A stretch of DNA of 8,238 nucleotides, from NCBI GenBank assembly GCA_013695905.1, contig JACCZQ010000433.1:1-8238 (forward strand), written 5' to 3'. Below, piece after piece: positions 5,945 to 8,238 of the stretch. Source of the stretch: Chthoniobacterales bacterium (lineage in GTDB: Bacteria > Verrucomicrobiota > Verrucomicrobiia > Chthoniobacterales > UBA10450). How positions within the stretch are numbered: position 1 is the stretch's first letter; every line of letters starts with the position of its first letter. The notes under the pieces were generated by a model. That model saw only the letters and a list, made by a program, of their open reading frames with translations, was not told the origin of the DNA and searched no databases. The translations under genes were made by a program, and so were the position numbers.

Positions 5945-8092
5945 ATGGCACAAACCGAAGAAGCTAAACTTCATTTTCTTGATTACTGGCGCGTCATTCG
6001 CGTCCGCTGGGTGCTCATCCTGCTTGCCTTCCTGCTCGTCGTGCTGACGGCAGCGATCGTCACTTACTTCCAGCCGCGCGAGTATCAGTCCTCCGTCTTC
6101 GTCGAGGTCCGATCCACCGCCCAAAATCTGCGCATCTTCGGCCCCGGCGATCCGAACCAACCGATTTACGAGCCACAACTCGCCCCGACCGTTTTCCAGA
6201 TCATCCAGCGGACGGGCATTCTTTATCCGGTCATTGATGACCTGAAGCTGCAGGATCGCTGGACGAAGAATGGCATTCGGCCCTCGCGAGAGCAGGCCTA
6301 CCAGCGGCTCCGGAACAAGCTCGATGTCGACGAGGTGCGGAATACGCAACTCCTGCAAATCAGCGTCTTCAACACCGATCCACAAGAAGCAGCCGATATC
6401 GCGAATAAGATCGTGGCAGTCTACCAGGACACGCGCGTTGACGAAGAAAAGGAAGTTATGAATCGCGCGATCGCGAGCATGAACGAAGAGGTCGCTCGTC
6501 AGCAGAAGAAGGTGGATGACGCTGCTGCCGAAGTGACGCGCATCCGCGATGAAGAAAAGATTATCGACTTGAATCCTGAAGGAATGGAAGACGCGCAAAC
6601 GCCCGTCAACGCGATCGTCATGGCGCAGGAAAAGGACGTGAACGACGCCGAAACCGCGGTCTCCTCGCTCAGCATGAAGCTCGACCAGATTCAGACCTTA
6701 AAGGGCGAAGATCTGATGCGAATGATGCCTACCCTGAATATCCAGGATCCGACGATTCAGAAAATTCTTCCGAATTATCAGGACGCTGTCGCCCAGGAAG
6801 CACTCATGTTGAACTCAGGCCTGGCGGAGAACCACCCCCGGGTGAAGGCCCTCCGCGCGACGAAGGAAGTTTATACCCGGCAGCTCGAAGAGCAGGTCGT
6901 CATCATTCGCAGTGCGCTTGAGAAGAACCTGGCGACCTCCCAGGCGACGCGCGATGAAATGCGGAAGCGCCTTGAGGAATTGAACGAGCGCCAACTCGCC
7001 GGCAGAAATCTCAGCGCCACGTATACCCGCGCCAAGAACACCTACATCAAGGAGAGGATGCTCCTCGATGGCATTCGCACCCGCGCGCAGACGCAGACGA
7101 TGGAACTCGCCATGCCCCGCATGGCGGTCAGCGTGAAGCAGATCGCCGAGCCTCCCAGCTACGCCGCGCGTCCCCGCGTCGGACTTAACCTGGCACTCGG
7201 TGCGCTGGTCGGACTGGTCGTCGGTCTCGGTCTCGCGTTTTTCATCGAGTATCTCGACACCAGCGTGAAGACAATGGAGGACGTGGAAAGCCTACTTGGC
7301 GTGCCGGTGCTGGCGATCATTCCGAAGAATATCAAACTCCTGCACAAGGAGCCCGGCGATACGCCGGATGCGGAGGCGTATCGAATATTGCGAACGAACA
7401 TCGAGTTCAACCGCAAGAATCCTGAGGCCAACGCGATTTCGATGGTCAGCGGCGGCCCGGGCGAAGGTAAATCCACCACGCTCGCCAACCTCGCCTTCAC
7501 CTCGGCCCAGGGTGGCTACACCACCTTGATCGTGGACGCCGATTTACGGCGCCCGGTCCAGCACACCATGTTCGACGTCAGCAATAAGATCGGTCTGACG
7601 AACTATCTCACCACCGACATGAAACTGGAGGACGTGATTTTCCCTACCACGGTCGAGAATCTCTCCCTCCTGCCGAGCGGCATCCTTCCTTCTGATGCGG
7701 TCGGCATTCTGAACTCGCAGCGCATGTCCGATATGATTGCGGAGCTGAAAACACGCTACGACATCGTGTTCTTCGACTCACCGCCCATGCTCGGCGTCAG
7801 CGACGCCTCCGTGCTGGCCAGCGAGGTCGATCAGACCATCATCGTGGTGCAGCATCGACGCTTCCCGCGCGCGATGCTGACCCGCGTGAAACAGGCAGTG
7901 CTCGGGGTCGGCGGCAATGTCCTTGGTGTCGTGCTGAACAACGTCGATCTGAAGCACGATCAGAATTACTACTACTACACGAACTACTACGGCTACTATC
8001 AGCCGCGCGATAACGAGTCGAAACGCGACACGCGGAAGGCCACAGCCTCTGCTACGACTCGCAACGGATACTCTGATCCAGAGGAATATTGA
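5945..8092 (+). CDS. Wzz-type chain-length regulator fused to BY-kinase (polysaccharide co-polymerase)
   Basis: This 715-residue inner-membrane protein controls glycan chain length and phosphorylates its own tyrosines. A short cytoplasmic start is followed by membrane helix 1 (about 22-41) and the Wzz domain opening FQPREYQSSVFVEV. A long charged coiled-coil region in the periplasm spans about 165-385. PPSYAARPR precedes membrane helix 2 (413-436), the usual proline-rich Wzz signature. The cytoplasmic kinase has EAYRILRTNI at 477-486, Walker A GGPGEGKST at 503-511 (Lys509), Walker A' VDADLRRP at 530-537, and Walker B IVFFDSPP with Asp611. A tyrosine cluster at 675-685 (eight Tyr in eleven residues) is the expected autophosphorylation site, and a further 30-residue tail ends in PEEY with Tyr709 and Tyr715. 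All motifs are intact. The one-piece layout is like Wzc of proteobacteria rather than the split CapA/CapB pair of Firmicutes. The start ATG lacks a clear ribosome site. The stop overlaps the next gene. Confidence 0.96.
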   Translation: MAQTEEAKLHFLDYWRVIRVRWVLILLAFLLVVLTAAIVTYFQPREYQSSVFVEVRSTAQNLRIFGPGDPNQPIYEPQLAPTVFQIIQRTGILYPVIDDLKLQDRWTKNGIRPSREQAYQRLRNKLDVDEVRNTQLLQISVFNTDPQEAADIANKIVAVYQDTRVDEEKEVMNRAIASMNEEVARQQKKVDDAAAEVTRIRDEEKIIDLNPEGMEDAQTPVNAIVMAQEKDVNDAETAVSSLSMKLDQIQTLKGEDLMRMMPTLNIQDPTIQKILPNYQDAVAQEALMLNSGLAENHPRVKALRATKEVYTRQLEEQVVIIRSALEKNLATSQATRDEMRKRLEELNERQLAGRNLSATYTRAKNTYIKERMLLDGIRTRAQTQTMELAMPRMAVSVKQIAEPPSYAARPRVGLNLALGALVGLVVGLGLAFFIEYLDTSVKTMEDVESLLGVPVLAIIPKNIKLLHKEPGDTPDAEAYRILRTNIEFNRKNPEANAISMVSGGPGEGKSTTLANLAFTSAQGGYTTLIVDADLRRPVQHTMFDVSNKIGLTNYLTTDMKLEDVIFPTTVENLSLLPSGILPSDAVGILNSQRMSDMIAELKTRYDIVFFDSPPMLGVSDASVLASEVDQTIIVVQHRRFPRAMLTRVKQAVLGVGGNVLGVVLNNVDLKHDQNYYYYTNYYGYYQPRDNESKRDTRKATASATTRNGYSDPEEY
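8081..8086 (+). promoter_or_regulatory. Ribosome binding site of the export gene
   Basis: GAGGAA lies 5 bases before the ATG at 8092, inside the last codons of the kinase gene. It is the best Shine-Dalgarno match among the polysaccharide genes seen here. Together with the TGATG overlap it indicates translational coupling. Confidence 0.65.
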
Positions 8093-8238
8093 TGACCCGC
8101 CTATTTGCCACCTTTCTCGTTCTCTTCGCCGTCGTCGCCTCTGCCAGCGCGCAGGCGACGCTGCGTGTCGGAGATCCCGTAGAGCTGAAAATCTCCGGCG
8201 TTCCCTCCGAGGAGCAGGCCCAGGTGAACAACATGTAC
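8092..8238 (+). CDS. Polysaccharide export protein (Wza-like), N-terminal fragment
   Basis: The first 49 codons are present and the gene continues past the window. A signal peptide (MTRLFATFLVLFAVVASASAQ, likely cut after ASA near residue 20) is followed by LRVGDPVELKISGVPSEEQ. The GD-x-hydrophobic-x-hydrophobic-x-hydrophobic pattern is how the Poly_export domain opens in Wza/KpsD-type proteins. These form the periplasmic and outer-membrane channel for capsule or exopolysaccharide. There is no lipobox cysteine at the cleavage site, so it is probably not a Wza-type lipoprotein. It overlaps the kinase stop by one base. The position next to a Wzz-kinase, its usual partner, strongly supports the call even though most of the domain is missing. 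Confidence 0.8.
   Translation, partial: MTRLFATFLVLFAVVASASAQATLRVGDPVELKISGVPSEEQAQVNNMY

Noticed and set aside
5864..6598. 244-codon minus-strand open frame opposite the Wzz N-terminus
   Set aside because: The opposite strand encodes a fully recognisable Wzz domain; this translation shows no family features.

Overview
The window looks like a piece of a GC-rich Gram-negative chromosome. Protein features suggest Verrucomicrobiota (Chthoniobacter/Opitutus-like), namely a DUF4412-type secreted protein next to maf and a porin-like barrel inside an exopolysaccharide cluster, but this assignment is inferred from family resemblance and was not searched. All genes read as intact except those cut by the window edges.

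Left part (1-1493), housekeeping: the 3' end of a VOC/glyoxalase-fold gene on + converges on a two-gene minus-strand unit. That unit reads from a secreted DUF4412-like protein into a Maf/YhdE-type nucleotide pyrophosphatase. A tRNA-Gly(TCC) on + at 1610-1680 separates this block from the rest.

Middle (1700-2537): one self-contained transcription unit, with a sigma70-like promoter, a gene for an unrecognised secreted six-cysteine protein of 235 aa, and a strong intrinsic terminator. This is the least explained gene in the window. Its C-terminus resembles a short Cys-x-Asn-Gly...Leu-Gly-Pro-Cys module.

Right part (2592-8238), polysaccharide assembly and export, all on +: an O-antigen ligase/Wzy-like membrane protein with a C-terminal TPR region; an outer-membrane beta-barrel of the BBP2 porin-like kind; a one-piece Wzz chain-length regulator fused to a BY-type tyrosine kinase with a tyrosine-rich tail; and, overlapping the kinase stop by one base (TGATG), the start of a Wza-like export protein that runs off the window. 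The likely scheme (inference from families) is that the ligase/polymerase joins glycan units at the inner membrane, the Wzz-kinase sets chain length and cycles by tyrosine phosphorylation, the Wza-like protein forms the export channel, and the beta-barrel assists at the outer membrane. No glycosyltransferase, flippase or exosortase is visible here; these would be expected downstream. No CRISPR array, insertion sequence or phage gene was seen, and no gene-free stretch exceeds 300 bases.
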